Of a stretch of 64,000 nucleotides of DNA, positions 9,826-21,600 are shown in pieces; the first letter of the stretch is position 1; each line of letters starts with the position of its first letter. The translations under genes were made by a program, and so were the position numbers. The stretch lies in NCBI GenBank assembly GCA_049999765.1, contig JBNGIQ010009483.1, positions 34,602-98,601 of the forward strand, in the 5' to 3' direction. Under the pieces are notes generated by a model. That model was given only the letters and a program-made list of their open reading frames with translations, did no database searches and was not told the DNA's origin. This DNA is from Phaeoceros laevis. Its lineage: Eukaryota > Anthocerotophyta > Anthocerotopsida > Notothyladales.

Positions 9826-12800
9826 CTACACCCGCCTGCCTTCGCCTGGCAACTTCACTTTGAGCAGAAAGCTGTACATGCTGGTGTGCGTCTGCAGCGA
9901 CAATGTTATCCAGAAGCTGCCAGGAGGAGCTGAAGTCGACGCCTCCATGCCAGCAGGAACGGTTGCTGCTGCAACCCCTGATTGTGCCAAGATCTCTACA
10001 GGGGCACTCGGGGGAACATCGTCAGTAGGAATATCAGCAGGAAATTCATCCACTGGCTTACTGAAACGGCCGAGGTTGCGGTGATAGTGGTGAATGTGTT
10101 CAATACTTCGAACAATGAACTGGTGCCCATCCAAGCTGAGTTCTATGGCTTGACGCTGCTCCCCAACAAAACGGTGGATGTAGTAGGGCCCAAGGTACTG
10201 CTGTTTTAGCTTGTTGCGCCGGAGATTTGCGTCTTTGAGCCACACCATGTCCCCCTCCAGGAACGTCTCTGCACTCCCATGGTCTGAAACTGCACGTCTC
10301 CAGTTGTATTCTCGCATATTCCGTACTTGACGTCTCAACATGGCATCACTGGCTTGCGTGTGCAAGACTTTCAAACTGGCCACCAGGCATGTCAAGGCCT
10401 CAGGGTCAGTATCAGGAATCAGGGGCCTAGGCATGGCATGAAATTTCCATGGAAGCCTCATGGGATGACCCATCACCAACTGGTGGGGGCTCTTACCAGT
10501 AGAGGCGTGACGAAATCCTCTGTACCCAGTCAGGAAGTCCACCAAACCCTTTTCCCATGTGCGGATATCATGGTTCTCGAGGGTGGCAGCCAAAGCTCTC
10601 CCAGCAGTTTGTTAAGATTCTCTACCAATCCATTCACCTGGGCACGGTAAGTAGATGTTGTACGATGGACGATCCGACCTCTGGTAAGTAACCTGTTGAC
10701 TTCTCCCCTGAATTCCTTCCCTTGGTCAGTCACTATCTCTAGTGGACACCCAAACCTGGAGATTAAGTACTCATCGATAAATGATGCTACCTCATTTGCT
10801 GTTTTCCTGGGGACAGGCTTGGCCTCTGGCCATTTGCTGAAATAATCAATGGCTGTTATCAGATACCTGTTGCTTGAATAAGACCTAGTCAGAGTCACCA
10901 GGTCAATGGCCACCAGATCGAATGGGCGGGCAGGAATTGGGGTCGGCTTCAACGGTGCTACCACTGTTATCTTATATTTATTGGCCGAGCATCCACACTT
11001 CTTGACTACATCCCGTACTTGTTGCTGCATACTTGGCCATGAGTAGTTGGAAACTACTGCATCTAAAACCTTGTTGACTCCGAGGTGGCCCCTAGAATGT
11101 AGGTCTTTAATAATGTCTTCTCTGTCTTCAGGTAATGGGACAATACGCTCACCGAACTTTTTGCTGCCCACCTTCATCATCAACTGGAAATCAGCCTGGC
11201 AGGTGAACTTCTGCCTTTTAGCCATTATACAAACCCTATTTCTGGCTGACACACCCAAGGGCATCTGTGAATACCGCACGAAATGCAATGTAGCTGCATC
11301 TTTAAAAATGTCAGACTCAATATTGTCATCGCATAATGCACACAGCCATGTTGTATTGACCAAAGCGTTCATTGTCCAACCCTTATGCAGAGCTAGCGAC
11401 TGCATACACTCACCCACTCCGCAGGACATGCATTGTTTCTTCCTACATGTGGAGTCCAAGCATGTCTTACATATCTGGCCAGCATGTGGTTCGCTTCCCT
11501 TTTCTTCACATTCCAAGTTACCCTCATTCTGTTGTCCTCCGTCACCTTCTGATACATGCTCCTTATTGTCCCCTCGAACACTAGCGTGTCCTGTCTCCCA
11601 TTCAGGGCATGTAGAGAAAAATGTTTCTTCACCTATACTGTGCTGCTCCCTGACTGAACGGACATTGGTTCCTGATGATGCAGAATCAGGTAGGACGAGA
11701 GCCTCCTTGTTCATGAACTCCGCCAGGTCAACATAAGACATAGCTTGTAGCAACCACTCCATTGCCTCGTTTTCGTCAGGATTAGGTTCATTGGCCTGCC
11801 ATAAATCAGGTTACTCTTCTTCTTCACTGTCTGATGAGTGGTTGCTACCAGGGGACGGCCATGAAAAGACTTCCTCCTCCTCTCCTTCACTGTAGCCACC
11901 AACTTGGCTGAAGACCATAGCCCTAGACCACACCACTTTGGTATGTTCCTTGCTTGGCAATCCAGCTATCCTTAGAAGCTTTGTATTCACAAATCTATCC
12001 CTTTCTCTTAAAAATTGCATCCTGTCGGCATCTGACATCTCTTCACTGTCTGTTGACGATGTATCCGACCCCTCTCCACTCTCCCCCTCATCTTCGGAGA
12101 GCAAAGGAGAAGATGCCAAGAGTAGCAGGTGAGCAGGAGAGATGTCCAAGCGGGAAAGGGCATCAGCATTGGAATGAGATTTACCTCGTTTGTGAACAAT
12201 GACCATATTGTACATTTGCAGTTTCAGGGTTCAGCGAGCCAGCTTGCCCTGAAGATTCTTGCAGGTCATCAACCATTTGAGGGCAAAATGGTCTGTTTGC
12301 AGTTCGAATAAAGCTCCGTACAAATATGGGCGAAAAAGCTTGACCGCCCACAAGACTGCTTGGCACTCACCCTCTGTTGCAGAATAATGCAACTCCGGGC
12401 CCTTAAGCTTCTTGCTGGCATACTGGATAACTGCTTCATATTTGTGCCCGGTGCTTGGATTGACAAACTCTTGTGCCAAGATGGCTCCGAGTGCAACTGG
12501 CGACCGGTCAGTTTGCACTATGAAAGGACGGCTGAAATCAGGCCTTGTCAAGAAAGGTTCAGAGGTAAGGGTGAGCTTGGTATGTTCGAAAGCTCATTGA
12601 CATTCCTCTGACCACACCCATGCTCTTGTCTTTTGTGTCAGATCATTAAGAGGGGCGGCAATGGCTGCATAACTGGGATGGAACTTGGTGAAATACTGGA
12701 ACAGGCCTAGCATATGCTGTAACCCTTGCAAATCCTTCGGTGGCTGAAGCTGGAGGATGGTAGCCGCCTTCGATGGATCAATTTTCAAGCCATCCTGCGC

Positions 12801-14561
12801 CAACAAGTACCCAAGGTATGGCACCTCCCACATGAAAAACTCAGACTTGTCGAAAGAGACCAGCAGCATATGCTGGATGAGGAGTTCTAGAACAGCCCTC
12901 AAAGCCTTACATGCTTCTTCAAACGTAGCACCATGGTTTAACAAGTCATCCATGTATGCACGATAGGTATCCCGAACTGGGGCAAGCACTCTGTCAGCCA
13001 GCCCTTGGAAAGAAAATCCTGCATCCATCAATCCGAATGGCATGCGAACAAATTCATAGTGGCCTTGCTTGGTTGAAAAAGCAGTCTTTGGGATCGAATC
13101 CTCATCCAAACAGATCTGCCAGTATGCAGCTTTCAAGTCGAGCAATGCGAACCACTTGGACAAACCAACCGAGTTGATCAAGTCTTCCACCAGTGGCATC
13201 GGATATGTGGCACACTTCGTCACTCTGTTCAAGGCCCGATAGTGTATGCAAAAACGCCAGTCACCAGTCTTTTTGGTAGCGAGTACCACACTGGAGTTCC
13301 AAGGACTCTTACTTGGGCGAATGACCCCCATTTCCAACATCTTGTCCACTTCTTTCTTGATTATCACATCTTCCGTAGGAGAGCTACGATACGTAGGTGT
13401 ATAGATCGGTCTGCAATCTCCCGTATCAATGGTATGCTTAATCACATCAGCATGAGGCAATATCGTAGAGTGCTGCGTGAAGGCAGCTTCGCAGTCCTTC
13501 AAGATGGAGATAACCGTTGCCCGTTGCTCAGGAGTCAAAGCAGGATTAATGTTAGCTTCATCAGGGAATCGGCGGGTCTTTTTTATCGTTGCAGCTTTCA
13601 ACTTCTCCTGCTTCGAACTGAGCGAGTTCCTGTGAGTCAAATGATCAGATATGCCTGGCATCAACCGCTCCATTTCGTCTTTTGGGCCAGTGTCTAGATG
13701 ATCGAGTTCAGGGAAGAACAATTTTCCTTCAACAGGACCTGATGCAGCTGGGATAGGCCGTATCATATTGACACAATGTATGACAGTAGCATGCTTAACA
13801 TTGTCCAAGGTCTTGGTAGACTTACGGCAAGTGAGCGGTACTGTGACAACCTGCAGATCACTTTGTGCACCAGCAACTTGAGAATCAAATTGAAAGACGT
13901 CGTGCTTCAAGTTGATAATTGCTCCGATGGGTTTCATAACGTCCAAACCAAGCAAGAGAGAAAAGCAAGCTTTTGCTACGACCATGCAATTGACTGTAAT
14001 CTCTTCCCCCCCGATAGTCACAGGTAGACTGGCAATTTCACCAACAGGAAACGATAGCTTCCCTCCAGCATTGATAAAAGCCTTCTTGGAAGGACGCACT
14101 AGCTCCTTGAGCTTGAGCTTCCGCACTGTCCGAAAAGATATGATGCTGTGGGATGCCCCTGTATCCACAATGACATTCAACTTGCGAGTAAGAATGTGAG
14201 TGGATATGCTACATTCATACGAACCTGAAGAGTGTGTAGTAGCCTCGGGTGCCACAGGCTCAGCAGATGTCTTAAGGGCTTCAAGACGCCAAGCCATCTC
14301 TTTGAGACGACACTCCTCCAGACTGAGCTTGAAGGCTTCACACCCGACTGGATCATGCAGCAAGTCCCTCACTTTCGTACTCAATCCTTGCTGCCGCCGC
14401 CTCTCAATGATTGCCAAGATAGTGGCCGCAGCTGACTGTGTGCCAGAAGGTCTGCTGGTGGAGTCAGATTCCTCTTGAAGAGCAGCCCCAAGCAGGGCCC
14501 TTGACAGTAATTCAGCTCCTTCATGGTGTCCCACATCAATGAGTGTGACCTGGCGGGCCAT
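9826..14561 (-). pseudogene. pol region of the gypsy element (PR-RT-RNaseH-IN), disrupted
   Basis: In coding order: an aspartic protease with VDTGASHS; reverse transcriptase with LLDLKAAYWQI, FVRMPFGL and the catalytic YMDD; RNase H with FIVQTDRS and ATEGECQAVLWA; then integrase with an N-terminal zinc-binding-like region, the DDE residues in AIDLV, VTDQGKEF and GLVENLNK, and a C-terminal part with GDMVWLKD and QQYLGPY. In-frame stops break it near 12594 (TGA), 12231 (TGA) and 11811 (TAA). The integrase frame shifts by one near 10560. All three stops could come from G-to-A or C-to-T changes, as expected after cytosine methylation. Confidence 0.88.
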
Positions 14562-16426
14562 TTCTGGGAAAATTCAGTATCGTCATTGATAAACGCTTGG
14601 AACTTGGAGATAATAGTTTCTACCATAGGGACATCATGCAACGCAGTCAAGTCCATATCAACCATCTCAGCCATGCTTATTGATGAAAGTGAATCCTTCT
14701 TGTTCAGCTCAATTGGACAATTTCGCTTGAAGTGCTCCTTAGAGCCACATGTATAACATGACCATTCAGGCTTCTGAAAACGTAGTCTCTCCAACTGCAG
14801 CTTCACTATAGTTTGCTTCGTAGCCGCTATCTCTTTGCGTAGATCTGCAACATGGCCTCTGATGTTATCTTCGCATATCTTTCTGACGTCTTCAGCAGAC
14901 AAGCTTGCCACAGGTGGGTCAAGTCCTTTCCTCTTGTCTTGGTCCAAATGTAACCCTGCATGAACAGTATGGACAGAAGGTGGGTTTTTCTGTTTACCTT
15001 CCCTTTTACCAGCTGATTCATGGAAAGCTGCAGCCTCTTCAATGGCTTCGAAGGTACTGGGCAAAAGATTGAGCATGTTCTCCACTTTGGCTTTAATCTG
15101 CGTGCTTGTCAGACCTTTCAAACATCACCACTGTTCACTCCAACACCAACCCTTGAAGCCATTCTGCGTAAAGCATCAGCAAAATCTTGTACCGACTCGT
15201 CAGGCTGCTGGGCCCTTGCCTCAAATTGTTGCCATAGTGCTTGCTCGTCCTGCCCAACATATCTTCGTTCAAACATCGTCCAGAACGTTTTCCAGCCCTC
15301 CTCATGTCCCCGGATGTTCTGGTCAAACATGCATTCTCGGTTTTGGTACCAAGTGGCAGCTGGGCCAGTGAGCTTGGCCTGAGCATGTTCTAATGCCTCT
15401 TCTGCTCCCCATCCATTTACCTTGGCTGCTCTAGCCACTGCTCTAAGCCACAATTCTGCTTCTTCAGGGCATGGTGACCCCTTCCCACCAGAGAACTCAG
15501 GCACCTTCACCCAGTCTTTCCCTGACATCCGCATAGGCCAAGTAGGGTTAGTGCCAGGATTCGCAGCTTGTGCTTGGGCATATGGATTCTGAGCCGACCT
15601 TGCGATCTTCTTGAGCTGAGGACAAGGAACTCTGTTTATCGCCGGTTTTGTGCTCTCTGAATTCATTTCCCTCCACACACTCCCCGCCGTGGCGTCCAAT
15701 CCCGAATCAGCTAATATCTGCTGAAACCGTCCTACTGAGGTCCCCTCCTTTCCCATGCTTAAGTGAAAGAACCAGGCGACGAATCTGTTCCTCTACATCA
15801 TCATCTACCTTCGACGTGTCCGTGTCCGATCCAGTCTTCGGATCAGGTACCCGCTGCTGCTTTGGATCCGATGCCTGATTTTTCTGTTCATCGGGCTTTT
15901 CTGGATTGGTGCTTCCCGTGTTGACCTTGGACACGATCTCTGTAGTCACCCTCTCAACCACGTCCGGATTTTCCAGCATGCTCCTCGCCTGCATCTCTAC
16001 AAGATCTTTCACAGACTGCATCTTCATCACCTTCTGATACGCTTCCTAGTGTACGCGACGTTGGAGATCACTTAGCTCGGACTCATCCTTCGATTGAGAT
16101 GCTTCTCCTCCACGCCCCGGAGGCTCCGGCTGCTGGTCCTCATTATAAGCGTCAGCAAACGTATCACCTCCCCCCATGTCTTCTACTGAAAAAAACGGCA
16201 TGACACTACCGCTTTCGACCTTCTCCTCACCCTGTGGCCTTCTTGTACCGTAGTCCCAAGCCACCGCGTTGTACCCCGTCTCATGCTTCACCTTCCGCCA
16301 CACCACGTTCAGATCTTCTCCACTATTGTTCAAGTCCTCTAAATTGAGATCCTGCTCAGGCGTATCAGGTACGTACAGATCTGTCACTCTTCTGTCATAA
16401 TTCCTTTCGCAACACTCTCCTGCCAT
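14562..16426 (-). pseudogene. gag region of the gypsy element, disrupted
   Basis: Starts with ATG at 16426. It contains an acidic N-terminal part, a retrotransposon gag (capsid-like) domain around WYQNRECMF and FWTMFERRYVG, and a single zinc knuckle CYTCGSKEHFKRNC (CX2CX4HX4C) near 14760. The frame is broken by a TAG at 16046 and by frame changes near 15750, 15120 and at the boundary to pol near 14560. The last one might be a natural gag-pol frame change; the others look like decay. Confidence 0.82.
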
Positions 16427-16517
16427 AATTCTTTCGCAACATTCGACACGGAAACGCCTCTGTCACAGAAATCGTCCCCCTTCAACCCTCCCACACACAT
16501 CACCCCAGCCCCGACAT

Positions 16518-16530
16518 GGCTCTGATACCA
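16518..16530 (-). other. Primer-binding site for initiator methionine tRNA
   Basis: The minus strand reads TGGTATCAGAGCC immediately inside the 5' LTR. This is the standard plant retrotransposon complement to the 3' end of initiator tRNA-Met and fixes the element's orientation. Confidence 0.9.
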
Positions 16531-16954
16531 GAATTTCCGACGTGCGTGACAAGTGCCGAAGGGTTTGGTTACATGGCGACAGAAAAGCTCTCTAACATGC
16601 CAAGCGTTTACAGACCATCCTCCAAGGTACTAGCTAACGCCCTCCGAGCGCCCGCCCCCGATCCTCCCTTAGCGTTCCCCTTGGTTCTGGCCATCCTCCT
16701 CAGCAACCAGAGATTCCCCTCACCACCATGTCTCCCGCTCCCTCCCAGCACCCCTGTTCAGTCCGTAGAAAAATGGGGTCCTCACTAATTCGGCCCTTCC
16801 TACTTATCTCCGCGTACTCTAAAGCGTAACGGCGCTTCTCCAATTCCTACCAGCGTTCCGTTATAATGAAATCATTATTGGGTTGTTCTGATTCCGTGGG
16901 CAACCCCACCCAGCATTTGACATTTCTACGCAACTCATGAAAACGAATACCACA
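16531..16954 (-). repeat. 5' LTR of the gypsy element
   Basis: A 424-bp terminal repeat nearly identical to 9188-9627. It abuts the primer-binding site directly with sequence ending (minus strand) GGAAATTC, without the terminal GAATGCCACA found on the other LTR. Confidence 0.88.
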
Positions 16955-18676
16955 AGCTCTTCAAACCTTAGTAAAAAATTGCACCACGATAAAAAGCATG
17001 GTCACCCGCATTCACTATGTGACTCTCTTTTTTCTACCTAGTGTGATTTAGCTAGTTAACCCATTTAGCTAGTTAACTAGTTAACCCACGTTCCAATAAT
17101 TGATAGTTTTTGCCAAGCTATGGCCGATTTTGTATCATAGGAGTTTGTCTAAAGAATTTCCATTTCGGACCCATAAGCACGTATTAAAGAAGCATGTTTA
17201 CTAATTTTTGGTGTGGGACTTCCCGGATAAGTTGATATTGTTGGAAGTTGAAATAAAATTTGTAAATACAAATCGGAAGATAGCAAGATGAACCCGGTTA
17301 GTTAGAACCTAGAAATCACCAAGTGACAAGTGGCAGGAAGAAGAAGCAGCAGCTTTATTGCTGGCGGGGTGTTCGATTCCCATGCGGAGTCGGCGGAGTA
17401 AACACCATAATCACCTTACTACTACTACTTGTGCGTCCAATTGGGAGTGGAAGGAAGTAACCGGTGAAGAACAACGGATTCTGAAAAACACGTAGACAGA
17501 TCTAGTCTAAATAACACGAGCTTATCCTCGGGTGGACGTTTTGTGGCCAAAACGATGAGATTCTAGAATACCGCAGTTTTAGGCAGGACCTTGGACAAGG
17601 TGTTCAAAAAGGTGGTCTTTTTTCGTATGGTATACTTTTGTTAGCATATCCAACAAGGCACGGCAGAGAACGGGGGGACGGGGGGCGAGGGCGATGCATG
17701 TCTACAGTTTCCGACGGGGACCGCCCTGACCTTCGACGCCGTGTCATTATTATTACCACGCTGACGGACGGCATTGCTAAGGCCCGGCGCGCGCCCCTGG
17801 TCAGTTTGAATGCGCTGTGCGGCCAGCCCCTCCCAACGTTCACCCACTACCTATCGTTGTTGCCTGGCGACCGACCTTCTGTAGCCTGCAGACTTGCCCT
17901 GCCTGCCTGCCTTCCTCCTGCCGGCCCGATTCAGCCAACGCTGGCTTCGCTGCGTCCGGTACGCGCAGCCCCCTTGTCTGCGCGCTCGCCGGATCCGCCC
18001 TTCCGCTCCCTTTCCTGTGGCTTGGTGCAGTCGCAGCGTCGGTGATCCGGAACGGAAGTTGCGCTTGGCCTTTTTGCTCAGCCGAGGAATGCGAGAACGC
18101 ACGAGGAGTTCCAGCCTACTGGATATGGAGTGTTCGCGTTGTGAGCAGGCTGAGCGGTTTCGAGGGTATTGACATTACGTGGCAAGGGGCAATGCAGATG
18201 CATAGATTGCCTGGCTTTGATGTCCCTGGTGGCATCAAGCAGAGGGGACTGTTAATGTGGTAAGGTGCAGGCTGCGGCAGCGGGGCTTGTGCAGCTTTTG
18301 CAGATTGCGTCTTGTGCTGTCCGGAGGTTGCATTGGCTCGAGGCCGAAGTGTAGAGGCACTGGATCTAGGACCGGCGGGAGTGTGCTGAGTTCGGGGTGG
18401 TCCCAAGATTGACATTTGCTTACTCTGGAACCTGGTGCTGGCTGGGGTTTGGATCTTTGGGAACGGCTGAACAAGGTGGGATTCGGGCCCAGCGATGGTT
18501 TCTTGATCTGGATCTGTTTCAACTTTTTGTGGAGCGACTCGCCCGTGGCTACGGGATGTAGTGACAGTTGCTTCTGTGGTGATCGGAATGTCAGGTTCTC
18601 GGGGCTGGTTGTTGGCTGGACCAAGCGCTACGCTTTGATGATTCTGCAGAATCATCGAACTCGGTAGGCGTCAGTT
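16955..18676. other. Upstream region of the kinesin gene
   Basis: The left part is AT-rich with repeated 'gctagttaac' words (17050-17090). The right part (about 17640-18670) is GC-rich and probably contains the kinesin promoter and 5' untranslated region. It has open frames on both strands, but none resembles a known protein and their amino-acid composition is that of random GC-rich sequence. No further gene is supported. Confidence 0.45.
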
Positions 18677-21600
18677 ATGGGGGAATTAACGGGCATGGAC
18701 ATCGATCAGGAGCTCAGCAGAGGAGAGGTGGAGAGCCTCTCCGACTATGCATCAGTGTCTCCTAGTGTGGGAACATCAAATAGTAATGTGCAGGTTGTAG
18801 TGAGGGTGAGACCACCGAGTACCCGAGAAAAAGATCAAGGCTACTCCAAGTGTTTGGGAGTCGATCCCTTAGCTCACTCCGTTACGTTGAACTTCCGGCC
18901 TCAGCCTAGAACTTTCACTTTTGATTATGTGGCTGACGAGGGGATCAATCAGGTATGCGCATTTCTGGATCACTCCTAGCTACATTCCATGTACAGTTTT
19001 TGCAATGTCGGTTTCTCCGCGCTGTTATTCCATGCTGTCTGTTCTTGTAGTTCCCAGCCACTCTAAAGGCTGCTACGTTGGATGTGTAGGAAGAAATCTT
19101 CCAATCTGTTGGTAAGCCTATCACGGAAGCCTGTCTTCAGGGTTATCACTGTTGCCTGATAGCGTATGGTAAGTAATTTCTCCCCACGTTTTCTCTTGCT
19201 TACATGCTGGAGCGCATCATTCTTTTTTTTTGTCACTCCAACGACCTGATCATTGATTGGATGCTCCAGGGCAAACGGGTGCTGGAAAGACTTTCACCAT
19301 GGAAGGTACTTCCGGAGCCTTCCTTCCGCTTCTCAGTTTTCTGACCGGTTGCACTTCGTGAAGAGTCACACAAGAGTTGTCTTTTTTCCACAGGTCCTGA
19401 TAGTGAGCTTCAGGCTATGAACCTGAAAGTCTTTGGAGAGCAGTCCAATTTCATAATCCATGAAAAGCACGGTTTGATACCTCGAATCTTGCACTATATT
19501 TTCCAAAGTATTATGGCAGAAAAGATGCAGGTGAGTTGCTCTTCGTGGTAGATATACTTCTGGGCTGCTCGCTTATGTTCCTTCTCTCATCTAGCTTACC
19601 TGTTTGTGTTCTGCAGGGTGTAAATGATGTGGAGTATGTTTTGAAATGCTCATATCTGCAGGTATTGTAGAATCTTATATTGCAACACTTGTTGCCAAAT
19701 CAGAGTTCACCTTCACTTGATAATATGCAAGACAGTGTGTTTGACATTTTGCATCTTTCCTTTTGTACAGATATACAATGAACAGGTCTCTGACCTTCTC
19801 GATCCAGAGTCAACCAACTTAAGTATCCACTGTGCTATGATTGGTAGATTTATTTTCATTTCATGTTTCTCGCCTGGAAGTTTTTCAAGTTCTCCCTCTG
19901 ACAAAGGTCAGAAGAATCGCACAGAGATTTATAGGCCTTGACACAGAATCGTAGCTATACATGAGGATGCCAAGCGTGGTATGTATGTTGAAGGGCTGCA
20001 AGAAGTCGTGGTTTCAACTCCTGCAGCCACTTATGCAGTTTTTCGGCGAGGTTCCGAAAACAGGCATGTTGGGATGACAGCCATGAACATGGAAAGCAGT
20101 AGATCCCACAGTGTTTTTACTTTGGTGGTGGAGTCCCAAGTAAGTACTATGCTTGACATTTATGCAGGTCTAAGCGTTTATTGCCCTTTATCTTGTTTTA
20201 GCTGCACAAGAACTTGCCCCATTTGTCTCACACCTTGCATCTGGCAGCGGCGCAATGATGGTGGTGTGATGAATAGGAGAACCTCACGGTTCTATTTGGT
20301 TGACCTGGCTGGATCCGAGCGTCAGAAGCACAGTGAATCAGCAGGTATCCGTCTTAAGGAGGCTGGCAGCATCAACAAATCACTTTCTGCCTTGGGAAAT
20401 GTGATCAAGGTAAATGGACAGCATCAGTGTGAGGGGAGCAGAGCGAATTGAATATATGTTGAACAGCTTGCTGCACGTGCCGGTTGAAGCACAGCAACTT
20501 CTACAGCTTCACCCTATTCACAAGTATATGTTCGCAATGTGTGTATAGGCCTTGGTTGATATTTCAGAAGGGAAGATAAGACATGTTCCTTACAGGGATT
20601 CCAAACTTACATTTCTGCTGAAGGTCTAGTCCTGCAAACACAGCCTTATTTAAGACATCATTGAGCTGTGCCGTTCCTTATTTCTTGGTCCTTGCAGCTT
20701 TTTTTCATAATCATGATGCTGAGTTCTCTGCCTTGTGGAGCAGGATGCACTTGGGGGCAACTCAAAATGCACACTGGTAGCTAATGTAAGTCCAGCTGAG
20801 AAGAATGTTGACGAGACACTGTCTACCCTGAAGTTTGCACAACGGGCAAAACTGATGCTCAACACTGCTGTTGTAAATGAAGATATGTTCGGAAATCCCG
20901 CTATAATGGGCGAGGAGATCCGCAGGCTTCGTTTAGAAATTGCTTTTCTTCGAGGTGGGGTTAGTTTCATCATTTGATATAAGACCTCACAAAATTCAGG
21001 TATGCAGGTTATCGGTTCTAATCAAAAAGATGGGTTTTGCAGCTAGTACTGGAAGTGCAGTGTCTGCAGATCAGATCTCCTTACCACCTCAAGAAGTTCA
21101 ATCTGGTGAGTAATTCAGCGAAGACTTTGCCTTCAAATGCAAGTCATATGAGACTTTGTTAATCAAGCTTTGCTCTTGCAGAAAGCATCCGGGTTCATCG
21201 ATTGGAGCATATCCTCTCGCAGTCTACCAAACGTTCTCTGGCATCAGAGAGGAAAACGGCTAGTGAAATTAAGGAGCTCGCCATGAGATTAGAAGCCACT
21301 CAAGCCATTTGTGACCGTCTTGACAAAACGCTTCAGGTATGGATAATGCCACGAATAATGATCGTCTGCAAAGGTTAATTCGTGATTTAGATATTACCTT
21401 TAATCGTGATTCCGTATTTGTGCTTGGATTAACTAACAGTCAGTGTCGTATCGTCCGTGACGCAGTCCCATAAGATGATAATCAGGCTACGGGAAAATAG
21501 ATTAAAACGGCTTGAGAATGGATCCCTCCCGGAGTCTGATGAAATTCAGGATCTGAAAGAGGAAATTGAGCACCTGAAGAAACAGATTGAGCATCACCCG

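Larger units (their letters stand above)
9188..16954 (-). mobile_element. Ty3/gypsy LTR retrotransposon, decayed, minus strand
   Basis: A full-length element of about 7.8 kb in the order 5' LTR, primer-binding site, gag, protease, reverse transcriptase, RNase H, integrase, polypurine tract, 3' LTR, read right to left. The order RT before integrase defines the Ty3/gypsy group. No chromodomain was recognised after integrase. AGCT flanks both outer ends, consistent with a short target-site duplication. The coding part is interrupted by at least four in-frame stops and several frameshifts, so it cannot make a full polyprotein. The LTRs differ by only about 11 substitutions plus two small indels by eye, which suggests a fairly recent insertion. 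Confidence 0.92.

Noticed and set aside
17330-17400. A 'gtgttcgattccc' word resembling a tRNA T-arm
   Set aside because: No matching D-arm, anticodon stem or acceptor stem could be folded around it, and no box A at proper distance; probably chance.
18116-18655. A 179-codon minus-strand frame opposite the kinesin upstream region
   Set aside because: GC-rich, Pro/Ser/Thr-biased, no recognisable domain, and it sits where the kinesin 5' untranslated region or promoter is expected.
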